From Corynebacterium felinum (lineage in GTDB: Bacteria > Actinomycetota > Actinomycetes > Mycobacteriales > Mycobacteriaceae): a DNA stretch of 64,000 nt. Position 1 is the first letter of the stretch; each line of letters opens with the position of its first letter. Below the pieces are notes generated by a model that was given only the letters and a program-made list of their open reading frames with translations, did no database searches and had not been told where the DNA came from. Shown here in pieces: positions 42,508 to 51,605 of the stretch. A program made the translations under genes and the position numbers. The DNA is taken from contig NZ_CP047209.1 in assembly GCF_030408755.1 (NCBI RefSeq), positions 620,001 through 684,000 on the forward strand, in the 5' to 3' direction.

Positions 42508-44339
42508 GCAAAAAGTAAAGAAAGTGCTTCTTGACCTGCTAGAATAGAGATGTTTTGAAGTCAATAATCTAGGCAGAAAGAAACACTTTCAAGGTGAAGA
42601 CTACCACATACATTCCACGGGTTGCTAGCTGTTCTCATCTTGTATCCGGTGCGGGGGTGTTACCGTTTGCTCACGTAGCCGAATTGGTGGGAATAAGTGA
42701 CTGCCTTGATTCCGCTTTGCCGCGTTCTGGGCTCACGCACACGTTAGGGGATGTGTGGGTGAATCTGGCTTTATCGTTGATTGCTGGTGGGGATGATGTC
42801 CACGACATCACCTTGCTTTCTTCTGTTTCAACCGCGTTAGCATCAAAATCGTTACCGTCAGTGACAACCGCATGGCGGCGGATCACAGAATATGCAGATA
42901 CCAGCGAGCATGTGCGAGAAGGGTTTATCCACGCAGCGAAACAAGCTCGCACTAGGGTGTGGGATTTGTTAGGTGATCACGCTCCGCATCGGGTGGCAAC
43001 AGTTGAACAACCACTGGTTATCGATATTGATGCCACGTTGATTACCGCACATTCCGATAAGGAAAACGCGACGCCTACCTATAAGAAAGGCTTTGGTTTC
43101 CACCCGTTATGTGCCTTTATTGATTACACCAGCATCGGTCTGCCTGGTGGGGAGTTTCTTAACTGCCTGCTTCGACCAGGAAATGCCGGGGCAAACACAA
43201 TTCGTGATCACTGCCAGCTTGTTGACGAGATTCTTGCCACCCTGCCTGATCACAGTGATGGTCAACCCTGGGGCAAACGATTAGTCATCCGTGCTGACAG
43301 TGCTGGTGGGACAAAGAAATTCATCAGTTTCCTCAACGATCACAACCTTGGGTATGTTCTGGGTTATTCCGCCCCGCCGACAGCGCGCATCACCCTTGAC
43401 CATCACCTTCAATCCCAACAAACAACCAACGCTGATACACAACACTTGGGAACCAGTGCTCACACAGGCAAAGACTGTGATCGGTGGGATACTCGGGTGC
43501 CGATTGTGCGTGCTTCAGGGGATCTGGTTTGTGATGAGAACCATTTCCTTGAAGACATCACCGGACTACTGCGCACCGCAAATATAGATGAGCACCAACC
43601 TTTGGTGAATCTTCTAGCTGACTACCCCGAGGATATGCGTGTTATCGCACGAATCGAACCACCCCACCCAGGGTGCCAACACAGTCTTTTCAACCAACAT
43701 GGTGTTCGCGCCCAACTGTGCGTAACGAACCTTATTGGGAATATTCAACACATTGACTACTGCTACCGTAATCGGTCTTTATGTGAACAACACATCAAAG
43801 ACACCAAAGACCAAGGCCTTAGTAAACTGCCGTTTAAACAATTCGGGGCGAACCAAATCTGGTGTTTGATCGTTGCACTATCCCACCAACTTCTTACCTG
43901 GACGAAACTCATCGACGCCTGCCACCACAAGGATCATTCACACCAAGAAACAAGCAAGCCTTGGTGGACATGGGTGCCGAAGACTATCCGTGTAAGGTTT
44001 GTTGCGGTTGCATCAAAAATCACCACAAGCAGCAGACGCATCATCCTCCAGCTTGACCAGCACAACCCCCACACCCACACACTGGTCACGCTTATTGGCT
44101 ACACCCAGAGCCTTCTACAGCCACGCTGGAAGAAACGAAAACCCTAACACCCCTAGGCCCACACACGCGATCTGGCAGCCACACTGCAGGCACACCCCAA
44201 CCCCCAAACCCCACACAACTTTATGGACGCACACCTTGCCCTAAAAACCACGAATCAAAGGGCGAAGGTGAACCAACCAACCCCACAAACACACCACCCC
44301 AACCCACCACCACCAAACCCACCCCATGAAAAATCTGGG
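42473..44339 (+). mobile_element. IS1380-type insertion sequence
   Basis: About 1.87 kb. The left terminal repeat CCCGGATTTTTCATGGG (42473-42489) matches, in inverse orientation, the right end CCCATGAAAAATCTGGG (44323-44339) with one mismatch. It encodes one transposase. Flanking four bases are TTAA on the left and CTAG on the right, not a matching target duplication. The left flank is an ABC permease end and the right flank an ABC ATPase body. Confidence 0.88.
42594..44147 (+). CDS. IS1380 family transposase
   Basis: 517 residues, intact. It shows the IS1380/DDE pattern: LVIDIDATLITAHSDKENA (first Asp), a YKKGFGFHPLCAFIDY segment, RLVIRADSAGGTKKFI (second Asp), and the C-terminal YCYRNRSLCEQHIKDTKDQG with the Glu, followed by KLPFKQFGANQIW. 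The start codon is GTG or ATG near 42594, after AAAGAAACACTTTCAAG. The ORF fills most of the element and no frameshift is seen. Confidence 0.93.
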   Translation: MKTTTYIPRVASCSHLVSGAGVLPFAHVAELVGISDCLDSALPRSGLTHTLGDVWVNLALSLIAGGDDVHDITLLSSVSTALASKSLPSVTTAWRRITEYADTSEHVREGFIHAAKQARTRVWDLLGDHAPHRVATVEQPLVIDIDATLITAHSDKENATPTYKKGFGFHPLCAFIDYTSIGLPGGEFLNCLLRPGNAGANTIRDHCQLVDEILATLPDHSDGQPWGKRLVIRADSAGGTKKFISFLNDHNLGYVLGYSAPPTARITLDHHLQSQQTTNADTQHLGTSAHTGKDCDRWDTRVPIVRASGDLVCDENHFLEDITGLLRTANIDEHQPLVNLLADYPEDMRVIARIEPPHPGCQHSLFNQHGVRAQLCVTNLIGNIQHIDYCYRNRSLCEQHIKDTKDQGLSKLPFKQFGANQIWCLIVALSHQLLTWTKLIDACHHKDHSHQETSKPWWTWVPKTIRVRFVAVASKITTSSRRIILQLDQHNPHTHTLVTLIGYTQSLLQPRWKKRKP

Positions 44340-44899
44340 CTAGTGCCGGAACTATTCGGATCAGCGGGATGGAATTGAGTGAAGCAACTCGTGATGAAAT
44401 TTTGCCGTTGATGGGGATCATGATTGAAAGCCCCGAATTTCGAGCAAAGTCCACAGCCAGTGAAGTATTGGAACTTCATATAGCAATGCTCGATTGCACT
44501 CCCGAACAGTCTGTTACGGAAATTCTTCAAAAGGTGGGGCTAGAGGGGAGCGAAAAGGCGCAGGTCTCAAGCTTTTCTTTAGGAATGAAACAGCGCCTAG
44601 CGCTGGCTAGAGCAATGATTCATTCGCCTAAGCTCCTGATTCTTGACGAACCAAATAATGGGCTCGACCCTACAGGGGTGGTGGATCTACGAAATCTACT
44701 TGAAAGGATTGCGGCATCCGGTACCGCGATTATTGTGGCAAGCCATGTTCTGACTGAACTTGAGCGTTCAGCGCACACTGTAGCTGTGCTCAATCATGGC
44801 AGCTTAAGTCTCAAACGCGATATCGGCTCAGTACTTGAAGAATACGAAGGTGGTTTAGAAGCCTTCTATCATCACAACATTCATGGAGGTGTGCAATGA
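44340..44899 (+). pseudogene. ABC transporter ATPase, 5' end removed by IS element
   Basis: The frame is open up to the IS edge at 44340 and reads AGTIRISGMELSEATRDEI, the part that normally follows Walker A. Present: Q-loop region, signature VSSFSLGMKQRLALARAM, Walker B LLILDEPNNGLDPTG, H-loop IIVASHVLTEL. Absent: the start codon and the GxxxxGKT Walker A. An internal ATG at 44369 could make a fragment that cannot bind ATP in the normal way. It resembles BcrA/lantibiotic-immunity ATPases and overlaps the permease at 44896 by ATGA. Confidence 0.85.
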
Positions 44900-45603
44900 A
44901 TCGACTATTAAGGTTGGAGCTAGGGCGCTATTACTCTTCTGCAATGGGTATTGGCTTGGCAACTTTCACCGCTATGCTCGGATTCCTGTATTTCTTTGCC
45001 CTTGTGGGAAAAATGGATCAAGATCCTGCCAACGCTATGTTCAGACAATATTCTGCGGTGTTTGCCATGTCTTTTACTATCAGTATGTGCGTTGCGGTGA
45101 TTTATGGTGCTGTGGTGTACGCACGGTTCATTGTTACCGATTACGTAGGCAACCGAAGAATCCAGTTGTACACCTATCCTTTGGGGCGGAAAACTCTATT
45201 TTTGGCTAAAAATATTGCGTGCGCCAGTGTTCAACTGGCAGCAACATTTTTGGGGCTGCTTGTGGCCACGTGCGTATTTTTTCTTAGCGAAGCGTTTAGC
45301 CCGTTGGTGGAAGGGAAGACCGGCAGCATTCTTTGGATTGAGGTTCTGTTGAAGGTTGTAGTGGTGACATTTCTTGCGCTTGCGTTAAGCCTCATCAGCG
45401 GAATAGTGGGCATGTGGCGACGCAGCGTTATTACCACCATTATCGTTGCAATCCTTGCTGTATGTATGGCGGGAAATATCATTGCATTTTCGCTCAACGC
45501 GTCCGTAGTTTATAGCGCGATTGCCACAGTAGTCGCAGCAATAGTAGCGGTAACTATGGTCGTAGCCTGTTCAAAGCATATTGCGATAGATGAAGTGCTG
45601 TAA
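44896..45603 (+). CDS. ABC-2 type permease of the second exporter
   Basis: 235 residues with six hydrophobic segments, among them GIGLATFTAMLGFLYFFALV, FTISMCVAVIYGAVVYARFI and SVITTIIVAILAVCMAGNII. YVGNRRIQLYTYPLGRKTLFLAK between segments 2 and 3 is typical of lantibiotic-type ABC-2 permeases. It is translationally coupled to the truncated ATPase. Its own frame is intact, but its promoter and ATPase partner have been removed, so it may not be expressed. Confidence 0.85.
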   Translation: MNRLLRLELGRYYSSAMGIGLATFTAMLGFLYFFALVGKMDQDPANAMFRQYSAVFAMSFTISMCVAVIYGAVVYARFIVTDYVGNRRIQLYTYPLGRKTLFLAKNIACASVQLAATFLGLLVATCVFFLSEAFSPLVEGKTGSILWIEVLLKVVVVTFLALALSLISGIVGMWRRSVITTIIVAILAVCMAGNIIAFSLNASVVYSAIATVVAAIVAVTMVVACSKHIAIDEVL

Positions 45604-45640
45604 TGAGCAATCGGTGACCTGGACACCTAGGAGTTGGATT

Positions 45641-45701
45641 ACTCGACCTTTTCGTGAGTGGGCGGTCTTTTGGGGGAGGGATTGTGGGAAAAGGTCGAGT
45701 T
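45641..45701. repeat. CTCGACC...GGTCGAG element
   Basis: ACTCGACCTTTT (45641) and AAAAGGTCGAGT (ending 45700) are perfectly paired over 12 bases. Same family as the clusters at 4.2 and 39.2 kb. Confidence 0.85.
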
Positions 45702-45777
45702 GTGTGCTGGTGGGGTGAATCCAGAACAGAAATACAGGTATGTGAAGGTGCGGGGCTTATGTGCAGGATTGAGGCTC

Positions 45778-45790
45778 GGTTACTGTAACC
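45778..45790. promoter_or_regulatory. Palindrome before tmk
   Basis: GGTTACTGTAACC is a perfect 13-base palindrome 45 bases before the tmk start. It is a possible protein-binding site; the regulator is unknown. Confidence 0.35.
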
Positions 45791-45835
45791 TTGAAACGAT
45801 ACGTAAAGCCCACCGCCAAGGAGTTTGTGCAGGCA

Positions 45836-46468
45836 ATGATTGTAGCGATCGAAGGAATCGATGGCGCCGGAAAAAACACACTCGTCAACGCTTTAATGAG
45901 CACACTAGACGCAGAGATCATCCAATTCCCGCGCTACGAACACTCCATCCACGCAGCCCTTGCCCAAAAAGCACTCTACGGACACATGGGGGATCTCACC
46001 GACTCCATCTACGGCATGGCAACCCTGTTCGCCCTCGACCGGGCAGAAATCAAAGAACACCTCAACACCTTTGCCACCGACCCCAACAAAGTACTCCTGC
46101 TGGATCGCTACGTGGCCAGCAACGCAGCCTACTCAGCAGCGCGCGCCAACGACGATAAACTCACAGAATGGGTTGCTGACCTAGAATTTACTCAACTCGG
46201 GCTACCCGCCCCCACTCTTCAAATCCTGCTCAACACCCCACCAGAACTCGCAGCCCAACGGGCAGCAACACGCGAAAGCGAACAAACACACCGGGTGCGG
46301 GATCGCTACGAAGCCGACGGCGGCCTGCAACGACGCACCGCCGATGCGTACCTGAAGCTTGCCGAAAAAAACTGGCGCTCCCCCTGGATCATCGCCAACC
46401 CCGACGAACACGCCACCGACATTGCGGAAAAAATCGCCCACTTCCTCAACACCTGCACCCGCGCATAA
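45836..46468 (+). CDS. tmk: Thymidylate kinase
   Basis: Phosphorylates dTMP to dTDP. 210 residues. MIVAIEGIDGAGKNTLVNAL is the P-loop (GKN variant, as actinobacterial enzymes have GKR/GKN). The DRY-like LLDRYVASNAAYSAAR is followed by the lid region RAATRESEQTHRVRDRYEADGGLQRR. ATG 45836 is the usual start for the family; an in-frame GTG 45827 also follows AAGGAG. Position before mtrA is the conserved actinobacterial order. Confidence 0.95.
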   Translation: MIVAIEGIDGAGKNTLVNALMSTLDAEIIQFPRYEHSIHAALAQKALYGHMGDLTDSIYGMATLFALDRAEIKEHLNTFATDPNKVLLLDRYVASNAAYSAARANDDKLTEWVADLEFTQLGLPAPTLQILLNTPPELAAQRAATRESEQTHRVRDRYEADGGLQRRTADAYLKLAEKNWRSPWIIANPDEHATDIAEKIAHFLNTCTRA

Positions 46469-46720
46469 AAATACCGCAAAGAGTAACGACACGTTGGGGT
46501 GGCGTCGATAAGCAGAGAGAATGCGACCACACCTAGGCGGGCGCGGCCAGCAGCAGGGACAGGGGTATGCGAAAATCCGCGCACCCCACACAGCGACTAC
46601 TATAGAAACCTAACAGAAAACATCACCCACACTCGAAGTCGGTCACACAACTCGGCGCAGGTCGTGTCACCACAGTGACTGCAGAGCGTGGAAACACAGC
46701 GAAATTGGAAAAAGACACAC

Positions 46721-47395
46721 ATGGCACAAAAGATTCTTGTCGTCGACGACGACCCAGCGATCTCAGAAATGCTCTCACTCGTGCTCGACGCGGAAGGCTT
46801 CGAAGCCGTGGTCGTCAATGACGGAGCCCAAGCCACGGATGTGTTTTTCAAAGAAAACCCCGACCTGGTACTCCTCGACCTCATGCTTCCCGGAATGAAC
46901 GGGATCGACATTTGCCGCGCGATTCGCCAAGAATCCACCGTGCCCATTGTCATGCTCACTGCAAAAACTGACACCGTCGACGTCGTTTTAGGGCTGGAAT
47001 CTGGCGCCGACGATTACGTGCCCAAACCATTTAAAGCAAAAGAACTGGTTGCGCGTGTGCGTGCCCGCCTGCGTGGTGCGCCGGAAAATACCCACGACTC
47101 CATTGAAATCGGCGACCTGCTCATCGATATCAAGGGACACTCCGTGTTCCGCGGGGGCGAAGAAATTTCCCTGACCCCCCTTGAATTCGACCTGCTATCT
47201 GAGCTGGCGAGCAAACCAGGCCAAGTGTTTAGTCGCGAAGAACTCCTCCAGCGCGTGTGGGGTTACCGCAACGCCTCCGACACGCGGCTGGTGAACGTGC
47301 ACGTGCAGCGGTTGCGCTCCAAGATTGAAAAAGACCCCGAGAACCCACAAATCGTCCTCACCGTTCGTGGCGTGGGCTACAAAACTGGGGAATAG
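46721..47395 (+). CDS. mtrA: Two-component response regulator MtrA
   Basis: OmpR/PhoB-type regulator for cell-wall and osmotic homeostasis; target of MtrB. 224 residues. Receiver domain: ILVVDDDPAISEML, phospho-Asp in LVLLDLMLPGMNGIDI, IVMLTAKTD, DDYVPKPF. Winged helix: VFRGGEEISLTPLEFDLL, VFSREELLQRVWGY, RLVNVHVQRLRSKIE. ATG 46721 (MAQKILVV) is the family start. Confidence 0.97.
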   Translation: MAQKILVVDDDPAISEMLSLVLDAEGFEAVVVNDGAQATDVFFKENPDLVLLDLMLPGMNGIDICRAIRQESTVPIVMLTAKTDTVDVVLGLESGADDYVPKPFKAKELVARVRARLRGAPENTHDSIEIGDLLIDIKGHSVFRGGEEISLTPLEFDLLSELASKPGQVFSREELLQRVWGYRNASDTRLVNVHVQRLRSKIEKDPENPQIVLTVRGVGYKTGE

Positions 47396-47414
47396 CAGCT
47401 AAAGGCGGCGAATA

Positions 47415-49088
47415 GTTATTTTTGCTTCACTTCAGTCGCGCCTAGCCACTCTCCGGTCCTGGTTCACCGACGGCTGGCGCACATCCTTGCAATATCGAGT
47501 GATTAGCTCGATTTTTGCGGCCTCAGCCGTGGTGATGATCATCCTCGCCTACGTGCTTGTCTCACTGGTGACATCGAGGCTTATCGACGCCAAACTCGAC
47601 ATCGCCAGCGCCGAAATCGACCGGGCGCGAGTCGCCGTTGAACAACAAGTAGAAGCAACCGCCACCAGCTCCAGCGTGCAAGCACGCCTCAACTCCGCCC
47701 GCGCAGCACTCACCGCTCGCTCCATCAGCTCCGGCGATACCCAAACCGTTTACGACCCCGTCCTCGTGGTCGATAGCCCCGACGGTTCACTGGTTGTGTC
47801 GCCCGAAAACTATCACATCCCCGACCGGCTTCGCTCCTTTGTTAGCCAAGATCAAGTCTCCTACCAATTCGCCCGCATCTCTCGGGCGGATGGCTCCAGC
47901 TACAAAGCCATGATCATTGGCACCCCCACCCAAGCAGACATTCCCAACCTGCAGGTGTACCTCGTGCTTTCCATGGAATCAGAGCAAGCAACGCTGTCAC
48001 TTTTGCGCGGTGTGTTCTCCGCCGCTGGGATTGTGCTGGTGGTTTTGCTCGTGGGCATTACCTGGCTGACTATCCAACAAGTGATCACCCCAGTGCGTTC
48101 CGCCAGCCGCATCGCCGAACGCTTCGCCTCCGGCCACCTGCGCGAACGCATGGGAGTCGATGGTGAACACGAAATGGCGCGACTAGCCATGAGCTTTAAC
48201 TCCATGGCCGAATCGCTTTCTAAGCAGATTAACCAGCTGCAAGAATACGGAAACCTGCAGCGCCAATTCACCTCCGATGTTTCCCACGAACTGCGCACCC
48301 CACTAACCACAGTGCGCATGGCCGCGGATATGATCCAGGCCAACAACGAAGAACTCTCACCGGCCATGAAACGCGCCAGCGAACTCATGGTCAACGAGCT
48401 CGACCAATTCGAAGCACTACTCAATGATCTGCTCGAAATCTCCCGCCACGACGCGGGCGTAGCCGACCTCGCCGAATCCACCATTGACGTGCGCTCCTGT
48501 GTGAAAGCCGCCTTCGAACAAACCCACCACCTGGCCGACGAACTCAACGTGCCCGTCATCTTCGACATGCCCGACGAACCCGTCACTATCAATGGTGATC
48601 CCCGCCGCATCGAAAGAATCCTACGTAACCTCTTGGCCAACGCTATCGACCACTCCGAATCCAACCCCGTGACAGTGGCAGTGGCCGCCAATGAGAAGGC
48701 CATCTCTGTGACCGTCACCGACCAAGGCGTGGGTCTTAAGCCCGGCCAAGAAGAACTGGTATTTAACAGGTTCTGGCGTGCCGATCCTTCTCGCGTCCGC
48801 CACTCCGGTGGCACCGGCTTGGGTCTTGCCATCTCCCACGAAGATGCACTCTTACACGGTGGCACACTCCAAGCCGCCGGCACTGTTGGGCTGGGCTCCT
48901 GCTTCAGGCTCACGCTGCCCAAATCGCCTGGGCAGCGTTATGAAAACGACCCCCTCCCACTGGTCGTGCCCACCGCTGAAGAAGAGACTTTCGACAGCGC
49001 TGAAACCCCCGCGCTGGAGAAAAACCCAGACGAAGAATCCACACTCTCGACGCTCCCACTGGTCAAGGAGGCTGATTCACACTTATGA
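47415..49088 (+). CDS. mtrB: Sensor histidine kinase MtrB (start codon non-canonical or unresolved)
   Basis: Membrane histidine kinase that phosphorylates MtrA. From the first acceptable codon, TTG 47487, it has 533 residues. But the frame stays open upstream and reads VIFASLQSRLATLRSWF...WRTSLQYRV, which resembles the N-terminus of mycobacterial MtrB (MIFGS...WRRSLQLRV). No ATG/GTG/TTG occurs there; the expected start is at GTT 47415 or ATT 47418. Domains: membrane segments ISSIFAASAVVMIILAYVLV and FSAAGIVLVVLLVGITWL; HAMP (SASRIAERFASGHLRERMGV); phospho-His box FTSDVSHELRTPLTTVRMAA; ATPase N box NLLANAIDH, G boxes VTDQGVGLKPG and GGTGLGLAIS. The 3' end overlaps lpqB by ATGA. Confidence 0.93.
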   Translation, partial: VIFASLQSRLATLRSWFTDGWRTSLQYRVISSIFAASAVVMIILAYVLVSLVTSRLIDAKLDIASAEIDRARVAVEQQVEATATSSSVQARLNSARAALTARSISSGDTQTVYDPVLVVDSPDGSLVVSPENYHIPDRLRSFVSQDQVSYQFARISRADGSSYKAMIIGTPTQADIPNLQVYLVLSMESEQATLSLLRGVFSAAGIVLVVLLVGITWLTIQQVITPVRSASRIAERFASGHLRERMGVDGEHEMARLAMSFNSMAESLSKQINQLQEYGNLQRQFTSDVSHELRTPLTTVRMAADMIQANNEELSPAMKRASELMVNELDQFEALLNDLLEISRHDAGVADLAESTIDVRSCVKAAFEQTHHLADELNVPVIFDMPDEPVTINGDPRRIERILRNLLANAIDHSESNPVTVAVAANEKAISVTVTDQGVGLKPGQEELVFNRFWRADPSRVRHSGGTGLGLAISHEDALLHGGTLQAAGTVGLGSCFRLTLPKSPGQRYENDPLPLVVPTAEEETFDSAETPALEKNPDEESTLSTLPLVKEADSHL

Positions 49089-50821
49089 CACGACCACACA
49101 CCCTGCCGCAGAAACTGCGCACACTTACCCTCGTGACGGCGTCGATAAGCCTGCTTGCCGGATGCGCCAGCCTGCCATCATCCAGCGAACCCCAAGCACT
49201 GCGCAGCATCAAAGCAACCACCGCCACCCAAGAAGCGGGCATGATCAAAGACCGCGAACCGGATCTGCTCGTCCGCGACTTCTACGCTGCCAGCGCAAAC
49301 CCCACCCAGCAACGCAAACAAGCACGCAGCTACCTCACCCCAGAACTCGCGCAACAATGGGCACCCGCCCCCGAAATTATCGTGCTTGACCGCATTGACA
49401 TGAGCTCGAATGTAGTCACCGAAGCCGACCGACTGTCCTACACCGTCTCAGGAACCGTGGTGGGTACCATCACCGAAGGCGGGGCATTCAACCCCCGCCG
49501 CGAACAATACAAAACCTCCGTCAGCCTCAATAAAGTCGACGGGCAGTGGCGCATCTCCAGCCTGCCCAACCAGCTCGTGGTCGAACGCACCGAATTGCGC
49601 AACCGCTACCTGCCGCAAGACGTCTACTTCTTCGAACCCGGCGGCAACACACTCGTGTCCGACCGACGCTGGATCTACAACGGCCTGAGCGCGCTCGACT
49701 CCGCACTCATCTCACTGATCGTCGAAGGGCCCAGCGCCGTGATCGCGCCCGGCGTGCTCGACGAAATTCCCGAAGCCGCAACCTTCGCCGGCGTCGACAA
49801 TGGTGTGTATCAACTCCGCGGACTCAGCGGGCTTGATGATGCCGCCCAACGCCGCCTCGCCGCCCAACTCGTGTGGACACTCGCGCTCGCCGACATCGCC
49901 GGACCCTACCGCTTCAACATCGACGACACACCGCTGCTCTCCGATGATGGCAATGAGGAGCTCAGCGTCGACGACTTCCCCGAATTCAACCCCCAAGCCT
50001 CCGCATCGAGCACGAACACAATGTTCGCGCTTACTAACGGCCGAGTTTCCAAAATCGCTTCCGGCCAAGTCACCCCAGTGCCGGGCCCGCTTGGTGCGGA
50101 AGGCAACATCGAATCCGTGGATATTTCAGCGCCCACGAAAATCGCCGCCGCCGTGAAAACGCAAGGGGAGAAGGAAGAAAAGAAATCCCAATTCCTCGTC
50201 GGCACTATCAATGGTCCGTTAAGCACCATCCTGGAGGCCTCTACTTTCAGCCGCCCCACGTTTGAGGCAAACACGAACGCGGTGTGGACTGTCGTTGACG
50301 GGCGCACCATCACCCGCATCGCTCGCTCCGCCTCCACCGGCGATATAGCCCAAACCGAAGTGGACACCACTGAACTGGGTGAAAATCACGGCGATATTTC
50401 CGTCCTGCGCCTGTCCTCCACGGGTGTGCGGGCAGCATTCATCGTCGACGGTCGCGTGTATACCGCCACCGTGTCGCGCCCCACTGCGGGTGAACGCAAG
50501 CTGAGCAATGTGCGCGAAATCATCCCCGTTGTCGGCGATTCCGCCATCACTCTTGAATGGGGTGGCGACACCTCACTGCTAGTGGGCACCGCCAGCTCCG
50601 ACACCCCGGTGTGGCGGGCGGAAGTTGATGGCTCCTCCGCGATTGCCCTATCCAGCGGCAATATTGTTGCCCCCGTGGTCAGCATCAGCACCAATGCCTC
50701 CACCGTTTTTATCACCGACGCCCGCGCCGCCCTCCAACTGGGCACGACGGGGCAGGCCACATATTGGCGTGAGGTTCAAGGTTTAGAGGGGGAGCGCAGC
50801 GTGACCATTGTGCCGCGCTAG
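49085..50821 (+). CDS. lpqB: Lipoprotein LpqB, MtrB partner
   Basis: 578 residues. Lipoprotein signal LVTASISLLAGCASLP with lipobox LAGC at about residue 26. It then has a GerMN-like domain (FYAASANPTQQRKQARSYLTPELAQQW and VYFFEPGGNTLVSDRRWI) and a C-terminal beta-propeller-like half. In mycobacteria LpqB binds the extracellular part of MtrB and tunes MtrA signalling. ATG overlaps the mtrB stop. Confidence 0.95.
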   Translation: MTRPHTLPQKLRTLTLVTASISLLAGCASLPSSSEPQALRSIKATTATQEAGMIKDREPDLLVRDFYAASANPTQQRKQARSYLTPELAQQWAPAPEIIVLDRIDMSSNVVTEADRLSYTVSGTVVGTITEGGAFNPRREQYKTSVSLNKVDGQWRISSLPNQLVVERTELRNRYLPQDVYFFEPGGNTLVSDRRWIYNGLSALDSALISLIVEGPSAVIAPGVLDEIPEAATFAGVDNGVYQLRGLSGLDDAAQRRLAAQLVWTLALADIAGPYRFNIDDTPLLSDDGNEELSVDDFPEFNPQASASSTNTMFALTNGRVSKIASGQVTPVPGPLGAEGNIESVDISAPTKIAAAVKTQGEKEEKKSQFLVGTINGPLSTILEASTFSRPTFEANTNAVWTVVDGRTITRIARSASTGDIAQTEVDTTELGENHGDISVLRLSSTGVRAAFIVDGRVYTATVSRPTAGERKLSNVREIIPVVGDSAITLEWGGDTSLLVGTASSDTPVWRAEVDGSSAIALSSGNIVAPVVSISTNASTVFITDARAALQLGTTGQATYWREVQGLEGERSVTIVPR

Positions 50822-51163
50822 ATGTGTGCTTATCGGCAGCTTATCGACGTCGCCTGCCCAGCGTTTCCCCGTGGGAAAGCTGGGGGATTGCGTGGCCAAT
50901 GGATTGTTGTCCTGCGTGGATGCTTGCGGCAACCCACCTTGGGGATTAGGGCCCTATTAATATGTGCGGATTGATTCAAAATTAATAGTTAGAGTTTCAG
51001 CGCAGTGCGCAAAAATTGACCTGCGGTTTTAGGCGTAGCACTTGCTCTATCTCTAACTGATAATTCCCACAGATTTTCACAAAGGGGGCACTGCGCCCAT
51101 AAGAAGAGGGCGCAGTGGCTTTAGTGTTGTGATGGTGGCGCCGTTTTGCAGGTGGTGATCGGA
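50822..51163. other. lpqB-51.2 kb intergenic region
   Basis: About 340 bases. Apart from the terminator at 51089-51117, an imperfect inverted pair ATTAATAGTTAGAG / CTCTAACTGATAAT spans 50979-51066. A GCTTATCGACGTCGCC motif lies at 50829-50854. No gene is seen. Confidence 0.5.
51089..51117. terminator. Terminator between lpqB and the convergent small gene
   Basis: CACTGCGCCC pairs perfectly with GGGCGCAGTG over 10 bases, loop ATAAGAAGA. T-rich on both outer sides but without a long T run; probably bidirectional. Confidence 0.65.
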
Positions 51164-51388
51164 TTAGCTCGTGACGGCACTCGGGGTGTTTGTTTTATAG
51201 GTGCGGTAAGCGTCGCGGTAGTGCTCGTACATGGCTACTGTCCATAAGGTGAACAGTGGGTAGACAATGTACGGGGGCGCTTTGAAGTACAGGCAAGCCA
51301 TAGAGGTCACGGCTAGTACTGGAATTTTCCTAGCCATGGGCATTGCTAAGATCTTTGCCGTGGGCGTTGCCAAGATCTTTTTCAGCAT
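51164..51388 (-). CDS. Small membrane-associated protein
   Basis: 74 residues. The N-terminus has repeated units KILATPTAKILAMPMARKI, then hydrophobic VLAVTSMACLYF and PYIVYPLFTLWTVAMYEHY. Two short membrane segments are likely. AAGGAG lies about 10 nt before the ATG, which supports translation. No family is recognised. Confidence 0.65.
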   Translation of the reverse strand: MLKKILATPTAKILAMPMARKIPVLAVTSMACLYFKAPPYIVYPLFTLWTVAMYEHYRDAYRTYKTNTPSAVTS

Positions 51389-51469
51389 AGGGGGATTCTC
51401 CTTTTGTAGTGTCGTGCTGAAATGGGGTGGACTGCTTAGATGCGCCCAATTTCCGAGCTTGTGTGCCGA

Positions 51470-51507
51470 TAAGGCACCTTCCTCCTAGTTGGGAGAGTGC
51501 CTTAGTG
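51470..51507. terminator. Hairpin upstream of the 51.2-kb small gene
   Basis: AAGGCAC pairs with GTGCCTT, with an inner CTCC/GGAG pairing. It may be a terminator or a leader structure; orientation is unclear. Confidence 0.4.
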
Positions 51508-51605
51508 GAAATCGTAACAATTAAAGTCATTTTTGTTGATGTCCGGCTACGAGGAACCGACGAACAGAGAGCGACTCATGGTTTGTGTGAGAGGGGTCGA
51601 TTCTC

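Noticed and set aside
42531..42545. TTGACC...TAGAAT as IS promoter
   Set aside because: The hexamers are only three bases apart, too close for a sigma-70-type -35/-10 pair.
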